A stretch of 58,190 bases of DNA. Source: an uncultured Hungatella sp. GTDB taxonomy: Bacteria > Bacillota > Clostridia > Lachnospirales > Lachnospiraceae. Positions 8,400 to 16,330 of the stretch are shown here, piece after piece. The notes under the pieces are model-generated. The model searched no databases. It worked only from the letters and a program-made list of their open reading frames with translations, and was not told where the DNA came from. Every line of letters starts with the position of its first letter. Position 1 is the stretch's first letter. The stretch lies in contig CAJTUV010000023.1 in assembly GCA_910579515.1 (NCBI GenBank), positions 1 through 58,190 on the forward strand. Direction: 5' to 3'. A program made the translations under genes and the position numbers.

Positions 8400-9179
8400 A
8401 TGGGAATTTTTGACGGTAAGGTGGCAATCATCACCGGCGGTGGAAAGGCAAAATCCATCGGATACGGCATAGCCACCGCTTATGCAAAAGAAGGCGCAAA
8501 TCTGGTCCTCACCGGCCGCAACGAACAGAAGCTTTTGGACGCCAAAGAAGAGCTTGAAAATCTGTACCATATCAAAGTCCTGGCGATGCAGGCGGATGTG
8601 ACTCCCGATGATGTGTCAGAGGAACGAGTAAAAAATGTGGTAAAGAAAACCATAGAAACCTTCGGACGTATCGACGTATTGATTAACAATGCTCAGGCTT
8701 CTGCATCCGGCATTCCGTTGTCCATGCAGACAAAGGATCATTTTGATCTGGGCATTTATTCTGGACTGTACGCCACGTTTTACTATATGAGAGAATGTTA
8801 TCCATACCTAAAAGAGACCAAAGGATCTGTCATCAATTTCGCTTCAGGCGCGGGACTGTTTGGAAACGCAGGTCAGTGTTCCTATGCAGCCGCAAAAGAA
8901 GGCGTCAGAGGACTTTCCCGAGTAGCCGCTACCGAATGGGGCAAAGATAATATCAACGTCAATGTGGTCTGCCCTCTGGCTATGACTTCCCAGCTTGAGA
9001 ATTTTAAGGCTTCCTACCCTGAAGCTTATGAAAAGAACTTAAAAGCTGTGCCTATGGGGCGGTTTGGAGATCCTGAAAAAGACATCGGAAGAGTTTGTGT
9101 GCTCTTAGGATCTCAGGACTTTAAATACATGTCCGGCGAAACCATCACATTAGAAGGCGGCATGGGACTTCGTCCATAA
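8400..9179 (+). CDS. Short-chain dehydrogenase/reductase
   Basis: A 259-aa classical SDR. The nucleotide-binding loop is ITGGGKAKSIGYGIA near the N-terminus, the usual NNAG appears as NNAQ, and the catalytic serine (NFASGAG) and the tyrosine/lysine pair (SYAAAKEG) are present. The C-terminal MSGETITLEGGMGLRP is typical of FabG-like and steroid or sugar-alcohol dehydrogenases. ATG 8400 is chosen because AAAGGAGA ends nine bases upstream. It stands alone between its own promoter and terminator, facing the converging moeA gene, so context gives no substrate. Confidence 0.88.
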   Translation: MGIFDGKVAIITGGGKAKSIGYGIATAYAKEGANLVLTGRNEQKLLDAKEELENLYHIKVLAMQADVTPDDVSEERVKNVVKKTIETFGRIDVLINNAQASASGIPLSMQTKDHFDLGIYSGLYATFYYMRECYPYLKETKGSVINFASGAGLFGNAGQCSYAAAKEGVRGLSRVAATEWGKDNINVNVVCPLAMTSQLENFKASYPEAYEKNLKAVPMGRFGDPEKDIGRVCVLLGSQDFKYMSGETITLEGGMGLRP

Positions 9180-9191
9180 GGAAAACTTACT

Positions 9192-9227
9192 AAAAGAACT
9201 GCCATCCAGTCGGACGACAGTTCTTTT
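9192..9227 (+). terminator. Rho-independent terminator after the SDR gene
   Basis: A 10-bp perfect stem AAAAGAACTG/CAGTTCTTTT ends in a T-run (9221-9229). The A-run on the other side could let it serve moeA on the minus strand too. Confidence 0.8.
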
Positions 9228-9250
9228 TTCGTATCAATTCCATTCTTTGT

Positions 9251-10483
9251 TTACCAAACATTTGTCAGCAGCACCACATCCACCTCCTGCCCAGCCTTCA
9301 CAGGCTCTTTAGAGGGCAAAAGATCTACAAGACAATTACATCCTTTCATTGAAAAAAGGATGCCTGATGAATGCTTTTGCGTTATCGGCAATGTTACCGT
9401 TCCTCGTTCCAGCCGCCCCCGCACAAACCGGCGGCCTCCCGATTTCTTAAAATCCACGCCAAGAATTGCCTTTTTATGTTTGTCTGCAAGGCGCAGATCT
9501 CCCGTCATTTTTTCCAATGCAGGCACTGCCAAAAGCTCAAAGGTCGCCGCGGCGGCAAATGGATTTCCTGAAAGATGGAGCATTGGTTTTCCACTAAAAA
9601 GCGCAAACATGGCAGGAGTTCCGGGCTTCATAGAAACCCGCCAGAACAGCCGTTTAGCCCCAAGAAGGGGAAGAACCTGATGAAAAATATCCTTTGCCCC
9701 AACCGATACGCCTCCTGTGGTGATCACCATGTCTGCCTGGCCGATCACCTTTTTAATCTCTTCTGCAATCTCTTGTGGATCATCTCCTGCCATTTTCTGA
9801 ACCATAGGGGAAATCCCCAGTTCTCTCATACGTCCAGACAAAAGCCAGAGATTTGAGTCATAGATTTTTCCTGGTTTTAACTCCTCTCCCGGAGAACACA
9901 GCTCATCCCCTGAAACAAACAAGGCGATTCGTGGTTTTCGATATACCTCTGCCTGGGCGATTCCGGCAGAGGCCAAAATCCCCTGTTCGATAGATCCTAT
10001 CACTTCTCCCTTTGAAAGAAGCAAGGTTCCATTTTTTGTATCCTCTCCCTGAAAGCAATAATTCTCATAAGGCTTCATGGAATGAGGAATCAAAACCACA
10101 TCAGGCTCTCTCTGACATAGAGAAGTTTCTTCCTGGCGTATCACACAATCTGCCCCTGGAGGAATCGGAGCGCCGGTCATAATCCTTACAGCCTCTCCGG
10201 CTTCAACCCCTTTGTCATACCAATCGCCTGCATAAAGAGTCCGCGTCACACGAAGTTTTACCGGAGCATCTGATGTGGCATCTTTTACATCCTGGCTTCG
10301 AAAGGCGTATCCGTCTAACGGAGAGCGGTCAAAAGGCGGATTGTCTATCTGAGAACAATAGGACCTGGCAGCTATCCTGCCCCCTGCTTCTTCCAGCGTC
10401 ACCATCTCTGTTTCCAAAATGGGCTGTATCGCCTCTGTAATGATTCTTACCGCTTCCTCCAGCTCAATTCCTATTCGCTCCAT
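9251..10483 (-). CDS. moeA: Molybdopterin molybdenumtransferase
   Basis: A 410-aa MoeA protein. The N-terminal active-site segment NPPFDRSPLDGYAFR (about residues 47-61) is clear, as are RIMTGAPIPPGAD and the molybdopterin-binding TTGGVSVGAKD and HLSGNPFAAAATFELL. It inserts molybdate or tungstate into adenylylated molybdopterin. Its ATG overlaps the stop of the upstream 231-aa gene (TAATG). Standing behind an AOR-family oxidoreductase operon it probably supplies that enzyme's cofactor. No other cofactor biosynthesis genes except fdhD are in the window. Confidence 0.93.
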   Translation of the reverse strand: MERIGIELEEAVRIITEAIQPILETEMVTLEEAGGRIAARSYCSQIDNPPFDRSPLDGYAFRSQDVKDATSDAPVKLRVTRTLYAGDWYDKGVEAGEAVRIMTGAPIPPGADCVIRQEETSLCQREPDVVLIPHSMKPYENYCFQGEDTKNGTLLLSKGEVIGSIEQGILASAGIAQAEVYRKPRIALFVSGDELCSPGEELKPGKIYDSNLWLLSGRMRELGISPMVQKMAGDDPQEIAEEIKKVIGQADMVITTGGVSVGAKDIFHQVLPLLGAKRLFWRVSMKPGTPAMFALFSGKPMLHLSGNPFAAAATFELLAVPALEKMTGDLRLADKHKKAILGVDFKKSGGRRFVRGRLERGTVTLPITQKHSSGILFSMKGCNCLVDLLPSKEPVKAGQEVDVVLLTNVW

Positions 10484-11178
10484 TAATCTGTAAACTCCTC
10501 CGTTTCTGCCAAAGCTTTGGCATATTTCTTACTCATAATGCCTTCTGCATAGAAATAAGAAACGTTGTCGCTGTTTTGAAAGATCTGGATATCCTGATAC
10601 TGAGGCTCTCTCTTTAGCACATCCACAGCTCTCTCAATCTGAGGCCTGGTGGCATAATAGGGATGCCGCTCAAAATAGGTAAACGGCGTGGGAAGGGGAT
10701 ACGTCTTACAGTTAAAGCGTACCATTCTGGCAATGGTTTCTGCCAGATTTTTCTCTTCTACCAAAGCGGCAATCATGGCATAATTATCGCTCATTGTGTC
10801 TCTGGAATAATAAAATGTCTCTTTGGCCCCTGTTGTAAAAGCAATGTCTTTACAGGTTTCATCCTGTAAAAGTAATTCCATACGCTGGGAAAAATCCTCA
10901 ATCTCTGCTTCCAGAGCCGATTTCGCGGTTACCTGGGCAGCTGCAGAACGAATCCTGATATAATCTGCCAGCTCCTGAGCAGGGGTTTTCTCCTTTGCTC
11001 CTTCCTCCTCCATAGGCGGAAATGGATCCTCCACCTCTGGCAGAGAATCCAGATATTCCATAAGCTCTGGTTTTCCCTCTTGATTCTGGGCGCCTTCTGG
11101 CGCTTCGTTTTGTGCTGCCTGCTCTGGACTTTCCTCTTCCACCTGAATAAAACCAGGCTTTCTTCTGCCAAACAACAT
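10483..11178 (-). CDS. Unknown protein of the YdhV-type oxidoreductase operon
   Basis: A 231-aa protein I do not recognise. The first 60-70 residues are acidic and rich in Q, E and P (low complexity), followed by a predicted helical stretch (ELADYIRIRSAAAQVTAKSA) and a compact C-terminal domain ending near ALAETEEFTD. There is no signal peptide, membrane segment or cysteine motif. It begins 78 bp after the AOR-like gene and overlaps moeA by one base, so it is in the same operon. In E. coli the analogous ydhYVW order also has an uncharacterised gene at this position; whether the two are homologous I cannot say. Start ATG 11178 is preferred for its nearby AGGTGA; upstream starts are possible. 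Confidence 0.7.
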   Translation of the reverse strand: MLFGRRKPGFIQVEEESPEQAAQNEAPEGAQNQEGKPELMEYLDSLPEVEDPFPPMEEEGAKEKTPAQELADYIRIRSAAAQVTAKSALEAEIEDFSQRMELLLQDETCKDIAFTTGAKETFYYSRDTMSDNYAMIAALVEEKNLAETIARMVRFNCKTYPLPTPFTYFERHPYYATRPQIERAVDVLKREPQYQDIQIFQNSDNVSYFYAEGIMSKKYAKALAETEEFTD

Positions 11179-11256
11179 CACTGTCACCTGTCCTTTCCTA
11201 ATCATATACGACAGCCGCCGGAATGCTCCGACGGCTGCCGTTGTCAAAATCCCATT

Positions 11257-13383
11257 TTAGCGTGGAAGAATTCCTCTCTTTGCCAGGTCGTCTGCCATAT
11301 CGCCCAATTCAAACTTTTCCAGAGTAGCTCTGGTTGGGATTCCGGTCTCTACATCCCATCCCATCGCTTTATAGAACATATCTTTTGCCTTCTCCATGTC
11401 CTCTCTGTCCATCTTGATGGTGCCTTCCTCAAAAGGCTCAAAGTCTGGCTCTTTGTCAAAAATCCAATCCGGAATTGCATCATGGTCAATTCTTAAGTTT
11501 TTGCTGCCAAACTGAATGTTAAAGGAAATGGCTGTCATAACTCTCAGCATATTGGAAATACGCTCTGCATCAAACTCCAGGCTTTCTCTTGTGTATTCAA
11601 TGCCTGTAACTGCACTCATGAACTTTGCTTCCAAATCCAGATCTCCAGCATAATTACGCTCCTTAGAAGGAGACTGAGTCATAGGCCACATCCAGTTACA
11701 CACTGTGGCACTATCGTGAATCTGTTTTCCATTAAAGGCCCATTTGGCCACTTTGATCTTATTTTCATTGATTGGGGTGTACTTCTTCTGGGCATCAAAA
11801 CAGCCTTTCCCAAAGAAGCCTTCCATCACAGACTTGGACACCTCGTATGGCGCTCCAGACTGAGCCACATTGGTCAGGTGATGAATCATACAGTCACGGT
11901 TGTACATTAAATTAAACAACTGTCCAATCTGGGCGGAATCCTCTGCTCCATGATGCTTTGGATATCCGTTATAGGTAACATTTTGGTTATCTGCAGCCAC
12001 ACGATCAAGCCACTCCTTGCCCAGATTCCATTTCTCCATCACGGCCAGGGTTCCCTCTCCTAAAACTGCCAGTTCTCCCTCCTTGTAGGCAATCCGGCGC
12101 ATAATCTCCACTACAAACCTTGGATCGCCGTCCTTTTGCCACTGCCATGGAATGCTGTTGTACTCATCATCTGGAATGAACTCGTGAATCCGTCCGCTGG
12201 TACACAGCCACTTAAACTCTCTGTACAGATTGCCATAATTGCACCACAGTCCCAAATCATCCTGAGCATGGGAGCTTGCGCCGTTTAAGATTACCCTGGC
12301 GTCTCCTTCGTATTTGAAATCTCTCACTCCATCTGGATAGAAATCCTGTCCGTAAAGCACAGGCATACAGGTATTGGAGTTGTGAACCGGAAGATCATAC
12401 TCTGCCAATGGGTCCATCTCGTATTCTGTGTAGCAGCGAATCGGACAAGAAGAACATCCGCCCTGTTTTACAATGTAATGGGCCGCAACCTCACCGTAAT
12501 CAAACACGCCCTTCAAGCAGCGGTAAGCAATCTTGTTGATATCTCCGCAAGGCTGTTCGCCTGTGTCAATAGGACCTCCGGGAGCCTTTTCCCAGGCGCG
12601 CCCAGGCGCGCCAGACCAACGGTTCTTGCCTGTGACAGAAGAATATTCTGCCCAGCTTTGAGGCACTGCCGGTACGTTGTGGTTATTGTTGGCGCCGATT
12701 AAGTCTTTCAGCATGTAGTTGTTCAGCTTCTGAAGTTCCGCCACATCTGCTACCTTCACAGATCCGGTGCCATGAATGGCCACGCCCTTCAAATTCTTGC
12801 TTCCCATAACGGCTCCGATACCAGCGCCGCCGGAGTTTCCAAAGGAAGTGTTCACTGTGGAATAGTTTACCAGATGTTCTCCGGCCTGACCGATAGAGGC
12901 TGTATCAAACTCTCTTCCGCACTCCTCTGTCATAATCCGGTTAGACTCAAAGGTACCCTTGCCCCACAGGTGGGAGGCGTCCTCAATAGAGATCTTGTCA
13001 TCTTCAATCTTTATGTATACAGGCGTGGAAGATTTTCCCTCTACCACCAGGGCATCATACCCTGCATACTTTAACTGCGGTCCAATATGTCCGCCCATAT
13101 GAGCGTCCAGAATTGAATTTCCTTTACTCCAAGGAGACAGGAAGGAAATATTCATACGTCCGGAACAAGGAACGCCGGAACCAGTCAGAGGACCTACTGC
13201 CATAACAAATTTGGAAGCCTCATCATAAGGGTGGGTTTCCAATGGTACTTCATCGTAAATAATGCGGTATCCAAATCCCATACCGCCGATATATTTCTGA
13301 TACTGTGTGGTATCTTCTGTGGTAATCTCTCCTGTGGTCAAGTTCACACGAAGGAGTTTTCCCGCCCATCCATAAGTCGCCAT
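11257..13383 (-). CDS. YdhV-like aldehyde:ferredoxin oxidoreductase family enzyme
   Basis: A 708-aa member of the AOR family of tungsten/molybdenum-pterin enzymes, closest in my memory to E. coli YdhV in length and throughout the sequence: N-terminal GWAGKLLRVNLTTGEIT, GGMGFGYRIIYDEVP, VGPLTGSGVPCSGR, HMGGHIGPQLKYAGYDA, and LIGANNNHNVPAVPQSWAEYS. The cubane cluster ligands start with GGCSSCPIRC (about residue 308) and a later cysteine lies in YNRDCMIHH. No signal peptide is present, so it is either cytoplasmic or exported with its Tat-targeted ferredoxin partner 14 bp upstream. The physiological substrate of YdhV-type enzymes is not established. GGGAGG precedes the ATG. Confidence 0.9.
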   Translation of the reverse strand: MATYGWAGKLLRVNLTTGEITTEDTTQYQKYIGGMGFGYRIIYDEVPLETHPYDEASKFVMAVGPLTGSGVPCSGRMNISFLSPWSKGNSILDAHMGGHIGPQLKYAGYDALVVEGKSSTPVYIKIEDDKISIEDASHLWGKGTFESNRIMTEECGREFDTASIGQAGEHLVNYSTVNTSFGNSGGAGIGAVMGSKNLKGVAIHGTGSVKVADVAELQKLNNYMLKDLIGANNNHNVPAVPQSWAEYSSVTGKNRWSGAPGRAWEKAPGGPIDTGEQPCGDINKIAYRCLKGVFDYGEVAAHYIVKQGGCSSCPIRCYTEYEMDPLAEYDLPVHNSNTCMPVLYGQDFYPDGVRDFKYEGDARVILNGASSHAQDDLGLWCNYGNLYREFKWLCTSGRIHEFIPDDEYNSIPWQWQKDGDPRFVVEIMRRIAYKEGELAVLGEGTLAVMEKWNLGKEWLDRVAADNQNVTYNGYPKHHGAEDSAQIGQLFNLMYNRDCMIHHLTNVAQSGAPYEVSKSVMEGFFGKGCFDAQKKYTPINENKIKVAKWAFNGKQIHDSATVCNWMWPMTQSPSKERNYAGDLDLEAKFMSAVTGIEYTRESLEFDAERISNMLRVMTAISFNIQFGSKNLRIDHDAIPDWIFDKEPDFEPFEEGTIKMDREDMEKAKDMFYKAMGWDVETGIPTRATLEKFELGDMADDLAKRGILPR

Positions 13384-13397
13384 TTTTTATTCCTCCC

Positions 13398-14030
13398 TTA
13401 TACTATTTCTTGAGCTGCAGCGGTCACGTCGTCCCATGGCACAATCTGAAGCGCTCCTGTAGGACATCCAGCCACGCAGGCTCCGCAGGCAATACATTTA
13501 CTGGACTTGTTGGTCTCTGGGTTTACGGTAGGCATATGCCATGGACATGCCTCCACACAGGCTCCGCATCCCACACATTTTTCTGGATCCACCTTCTTAA
13601 TTCCCTTATCGTCTGCAAAGATAGCGCCTTTTGGACAGGCATTGCCGCAGGCAGGCTCTTTACACTGACGGCATGTATCCGGAAAATACACGAAATTCCT
13701 GTTCAGTAAACCGTCGTTTCCGTGAATATGCAGGTTTCTGCCGATCTTCACTCTGGAAATATAGGTGGAGCATACGCCATCGTTGGCCAGAGTACAGTTG
13801 ATCTCACAACGCTGACAGCCTGTACATCTAGCTGCATTTACCACTAAAAGTCCCTGAGGCATAGCCCACATCATAACCTCGCCCTGATCAACCTCTTGTT
13901 GTGTACAGCCGAACAGAGAAAGCATAGTGGCGGAAACCGTCAGTCCCGCAATACTTTTTCCTGAGATCTTCAGGAACTGCCGTCTGGTCATCTGCTTTTC
14001 CAAGAGACCAACTTTTTTCTCATCTGACAT
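13398..14030 (-). CDS. Tat-exported ferredoxin with four [4Fe-4S] motifs (YdhY-like)
   Basis: A 210-aa electron-transfer protein. The twin-arginine signal MTRRQFLKISG (R16, R17) leads into a hydrophobic stretch ending LSLFGC, so C42 may be a lipid anchor. Four cysteine sets follow: 69/72/75/79, 120/123/128/132, 152/155/158/162 and 179/182/185/189, enough for four [4Fe-4S] clusters. It is the probable electron partner of the AOR-like enzyme encoded next. Divergent tatA-tatC genes begin 189 bp away, so the Tat substrate and its export machinery are neighbours. The promoter upstream holds a perfect palindrome. Confidence 0.92.
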   Translation of the reverse strand: MSDEKKVGLLEKQMTRRQFLKISGKSIAGLTVSATMLSLFGCTQQEVDQGEVMMWAMPQGLLVVNAARCTGCQRCEINCTLANDGVCSTYISRVKIGRNLHIHGNDGLLNRNFVYFPDTCRQCKEPACGNACPKGAIFADDKGIKKVDPEKCVGCGACVEACPWHMPTVNPETNKSSKCIACGACVAGCPTGALQIVPWDDVTAAAQEIV

Positions 14031-14052
14031 TTTCTTTTCACTCCCTTAAAAT

Positions 14053-14082
14053 ATATTATTCCCCTTTAGGGGGTACTGCCAA
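14053..14082 (-). promoter_or_regulatory. Promoter of the ferredoxin/AOR operon with palindrome in its spacer
   Basis: On the minus strand TTGGCA (14077-14082) and TAATAT (14053-14058) are 18 bp apart. The spacer contains the perfect palindrome CCCCTAAAGGGG (14061-14072), centred almost exactly between the two boxes. A dyad there suggests an operator for a repressor or a MerR-type activator. The regulator is unknown. Confidence 0.5.
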
Positions 14083-14116
14083 ACCCGATACTGCTGTTGT
14101 TTCCTTAAATATCTTA

Positions 14117-14145
14117 TTGCTTTTCCCCCTGACAGGCTTTATAAT
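14117..14145 (+). promoter_or_regulatory. Sigma-A promoter of tatA-tatC
   Basis: TTGCTT (14117-14122), 17-bp spacer, TATAAT (14140-14145); about 75 bp before the tatA start codon. Confidence 0.6.
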
Positions 14146-14218
14146 AAAGCCATACAAAAACGGGGAGAATCTTCCTGATGATTTTCCCTATCATCTAAGA
14201 GAAAAGGAGAAAATAACT

Positions 14219-14422
14219 ATGTTTGGAAGATTAGGCCCTGTAGAACTGATTCTGATTCTTATCATCGCCTTGGTAATCTTTGGCCCCTCCAAACTGCCTC
14301 AGATCGGCCGTTCCCTGGGGCAGGCTATCCAGGAATTTAAGAAAGGCACCCGCGCAGTTGACGAAGAGCTGAACAATGTAATGAAGGACACCAAACCTGA
14401 CGGCGACACAAAACAGGTATAA
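14219..14422 (+). CDS. tatA: Twin-arginine translocase subunit TatA
   Basis: A 67-aa protein with a short N-terminal membrane helix (LGPVELILILIIALVIFGPSKLPQIG) followed by an amphipathic helix with GRSLGQAIQEFKKGTR and an acidic tail, the standard TatA layout. TatA forms the pore for folded proteins carrying twin-arginine signals. The start follows GAAAAGGAGA. It is 13 bp ahead of tatC, so a minimal TatAC system is encoded beside its likely substrate, the ferredoxin at 13398-14030. Confidence 0.92.
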   Translation: MFGRLGPVELILILIIALVIFGPSKLPQIGRSLGQAIQEFKKGTRAVDEELNNVMKDTKPDGDTKQV

Positions 14423-14435
14423 GGAGCTGGCGGCT

Positions 14436-15164
14436 ATGAATCCTTCTCAAAAGACCGGAACTCTGGTAGAACATCTGGCAGAGCTCCGGAAACGCCTGAT
14501 TATCATATTGACAGTAAATATCGCCGGCGCTCTTATCTGCTATCAATACATGGCAACCCTGATTCAGTTATTTATTAATCTGAATCCAGGCATGAACCTG
14601 GTGTACATATCCCCTTCTGAGCTGTTCATGGTGTATGTAAAACTGGCTCTGTTATGTGCAGTGATTATCTGCTTTCCCGTGTCTGCTTTACAGATCTGGC
14701 TTTTTATTTCCAAAGGGCTGTTAAAAAAAGAACAGTTTTATGTATTGATATCGTTTTTTTTCGGCCTCATCTTTTTTTTGGCCGGCGCCATATTCTGTTA
14801 TTATGTAGTCCTTCCGGTGATTCTACAGTTTTTCAGCCGGATTGCCCTAGAGGAGATCACTCCCATGGTGTCGATTGAAAATTATATTTCCTTCTGCACC
14901 ACTATGCTTCTAAGCTTTGGAGCTGCCTTTGAACTTCCGGTAGCCGTGTTTCTTCTGTCTGGTTTAGGGCTTTTAAAGCCTGCTACGCTTCGTCGCTGGC
15001 ATGGTATCTGTATCCTGCTGATCTTCATCATTGCAGCTGTCATTACGCCGCCAGACGTCGTGTCCCAAGTTCTCTTAGCAGTCCCTATGGTAGGACTTCT
15101 GGAACTCAGCATGGTCATCTGCTGGCTTGTGGACCGCCAGAGACAAAAGACAGACAAATCTTAA
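14436..15164 (+). CDS. tatC: Twin-arginine translocase subunit TatC
   Basis: A 242-aa six-helix membrane protein with family signatures HLAELRKRL at the N-terminus, FPVSALQIWLFISKGLL in the second loop and AVITPPDVVSQVLLAVPM near the C-terminus. TatC recognises the twin-arginine signal. It follows tatA in an apparent two-gene operon; no tatB is present, as is normal in Firmicutes. A weak hairpin (15190-15212, GCTGCAGAT with ATCTGCGGC) follows without a T-run. Confidence 0.95.
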   Translation: MNPSQKTGTLVEHLAELRKRLIIILTVNIAGALICYQYMATLIQLFINLNPGMNLVYISPSELFMVYVKLALLCAVIICFPVSALQIWLFISKGLLKKEQFYVLISFFFGLIFFLAGAIFCYYVVLPVILQFFSRIALEEITPMVSIENYISFCTTMLLSFGAAFELPVAVFLLSGLGLLKPATLRRWHGICILLIFIIAAVITPPDVVSQVLLAVPMVGLLELSMVICWLVDRQRQKTDKS

Positions 15165-15222
15165 AAAAACTGCCGACAGGAGGCTGCAGATAGTATCTGC
15201 GGCTTCCCCAGTCAGTGTCTTA

Positions 15223-16230
15223 CTAATTTCCCAACTCTTCCTTCAAAAAGAAATAAGCATTGTTCACTGCTGTGGCTGCACCTTTTGAAGAAATGGTGGC
15301 CCCTGACACCCCGTCTATGCTGGTGCTGGAAACCATCGCTGGAGCGCTGACTTCTATCATTAAAGGAACCGGTTTTTCAAGAAGTCCTGCCTGCTCCATT
15401 CTGGCCGATGCCTTTGCTTCTGGAGTAAAATCGGCAAGCGTTGTGGTAAGAGGGCGCTGGTTTAAAGAGCTGTCCAACATCTCTGATGCATACAGAGCCC
15501 GCACTGCGTTAGCCTCTGCAGATCGGTCTTCCACGTTCCAGTCGTTTGGATTGAAACGTCCTGAAAATCCCTCTTCTGCCTTCTCAAGAAGTCCTGCCTG
15601 TTCCATATTAGCCGCAGCCTTTACTTCGGCTGGCATATCCGAAAACGCTGTGGTAAGGGGACGTTCGTTCAGGGAACTGTCCAACATCTCCGATGCATAC
15701 AGAGCCCGCACCGCATTGGCCTCCGCGGACTTATTTTTCGGATTCCACTCATTAGGATTGGAACGTCTTAAAGGTTCTTCTTCCATCGCTGCTTCTTCAA
15801 CCACCTCAGTTACGTCGTCAGACACCGGAGACGCTACCACCATATCCTTTATCTGGACTGGAGCCTGAACCCCTGCGAATGTTGCCGCAAAACTGTCCTC
15901 TGTAATCTTGCTCCCAATTCCTTCTGTGTCTCCCTGTGCTAAAACTTTTACCTGCTGAATCTGTTCCCCACTTGCATCAAACAGTACTTCCATCTGAATT
16001 TCGCTCTGAAACCCTTGAGCTGAAGCGTGAACCATATAGCTGTCGTCTGACTTTTTCCAGACTCCCTCTACCTGGTATGCTCCGCTGTTCTTTCCCGAGA
16101 TGTCCACCGGCGTGCCTTGCCCTGCGCTTTGAATCTTCTGATAAACCGAACCAGACCCATAAGCCACTGCTGCTCCGATCACAAGCATACAGACAGCCGC
16201 CACGCCCTGACTCCCTTTTCCTGCTTTCAT
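15223..16230 (-). CDS. FMN-binding domain protein interrupted by two tandem repeats
   Basis: A 335-aa exported or membrane-anchored protein with an N-terminal hydrophobic segment (GVAAVCMLVIGAAVAYGSG). An FMN_bind domain is split: its first part, including DTEGIGSKI (about residues 101-109), and its last part, with covalent flavin site SGAT (about 309-312) in DGVSGATISSKGAATA, are separated by about 180 residues. The insert has an acidic linker and two repeats of about 60 residues with a 69-residue period, each starting NPNxW and ending MEQAGLLEK. FMN_bind proteins accept FMN on the threonine through ApbE and carry electrons outside the cell. It lies between tatC and fdhD, so it may serve the AOR/ferredoxin system. 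ATG 16230 follows GAGAGGGG. Confidence 0.8.
   Translation of the reverse strand: MKAGKGSQGVAAVCMLVIGAAVAYGSGSVYQKIQSAGQGTPVDISGKNSGAYQVEGVWKKSDDSYMVHASAQGFQSEIQMEVLFDASGEQIQQVKVLAQGDTEGIGSKITEDSFAATFAGVQAPVQIKDMVVASPVSDDVTEVVEEAAMEEEPLRRSNPNEWNPKNKSAEANAVRALYASEMLDSSLNERPLTTAFSDMPAEVKAAANMEQAGLLEKAEEGFSGRFNPNDWNVEDRSAEANAVRALYASEMLDSSLNQRPLTTTLADFTPEAKASARMEQAGLLEKPVPLMIEVSAPAMVSSTSIDGVSGATISSKGAATAVNNAYFFLKEELGN
15373..15759 (-). repeat. Two in-frame 180-bp repeats, 207-bp period
   Basis: Copies at 15580-15759 and 15373-15552 encode near-identical blocks; SAEANAVRALYASEMLDSSL is unchanged in both. They were probably made by tandem duplication within the FMN-binding gene. Confidence 0.85.
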
Positions 16231-16330
16231 CCCTCTTATACACCCCTCTCTTTTTTTGATAGTAAAAAACTGCCTGTTACTAATAGAAAAATTATACCAT
16301 ATTCCTCTTTGCAACTCAATGTATTTTGTC

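Noticed and set aside
12595..12620. Tandem CCCAGGCGCG repeat inside the AOR-like gene
   Set aside because: Only two 10-bp units, in frame in a clearly conserved protein; probably chance or a small local duplication.
15190..15212. Hairpin after tatC as a terminator
   Set aside because: The stem has a wobble pair and no T-run; noted within tatC rather than listed as a terminator.
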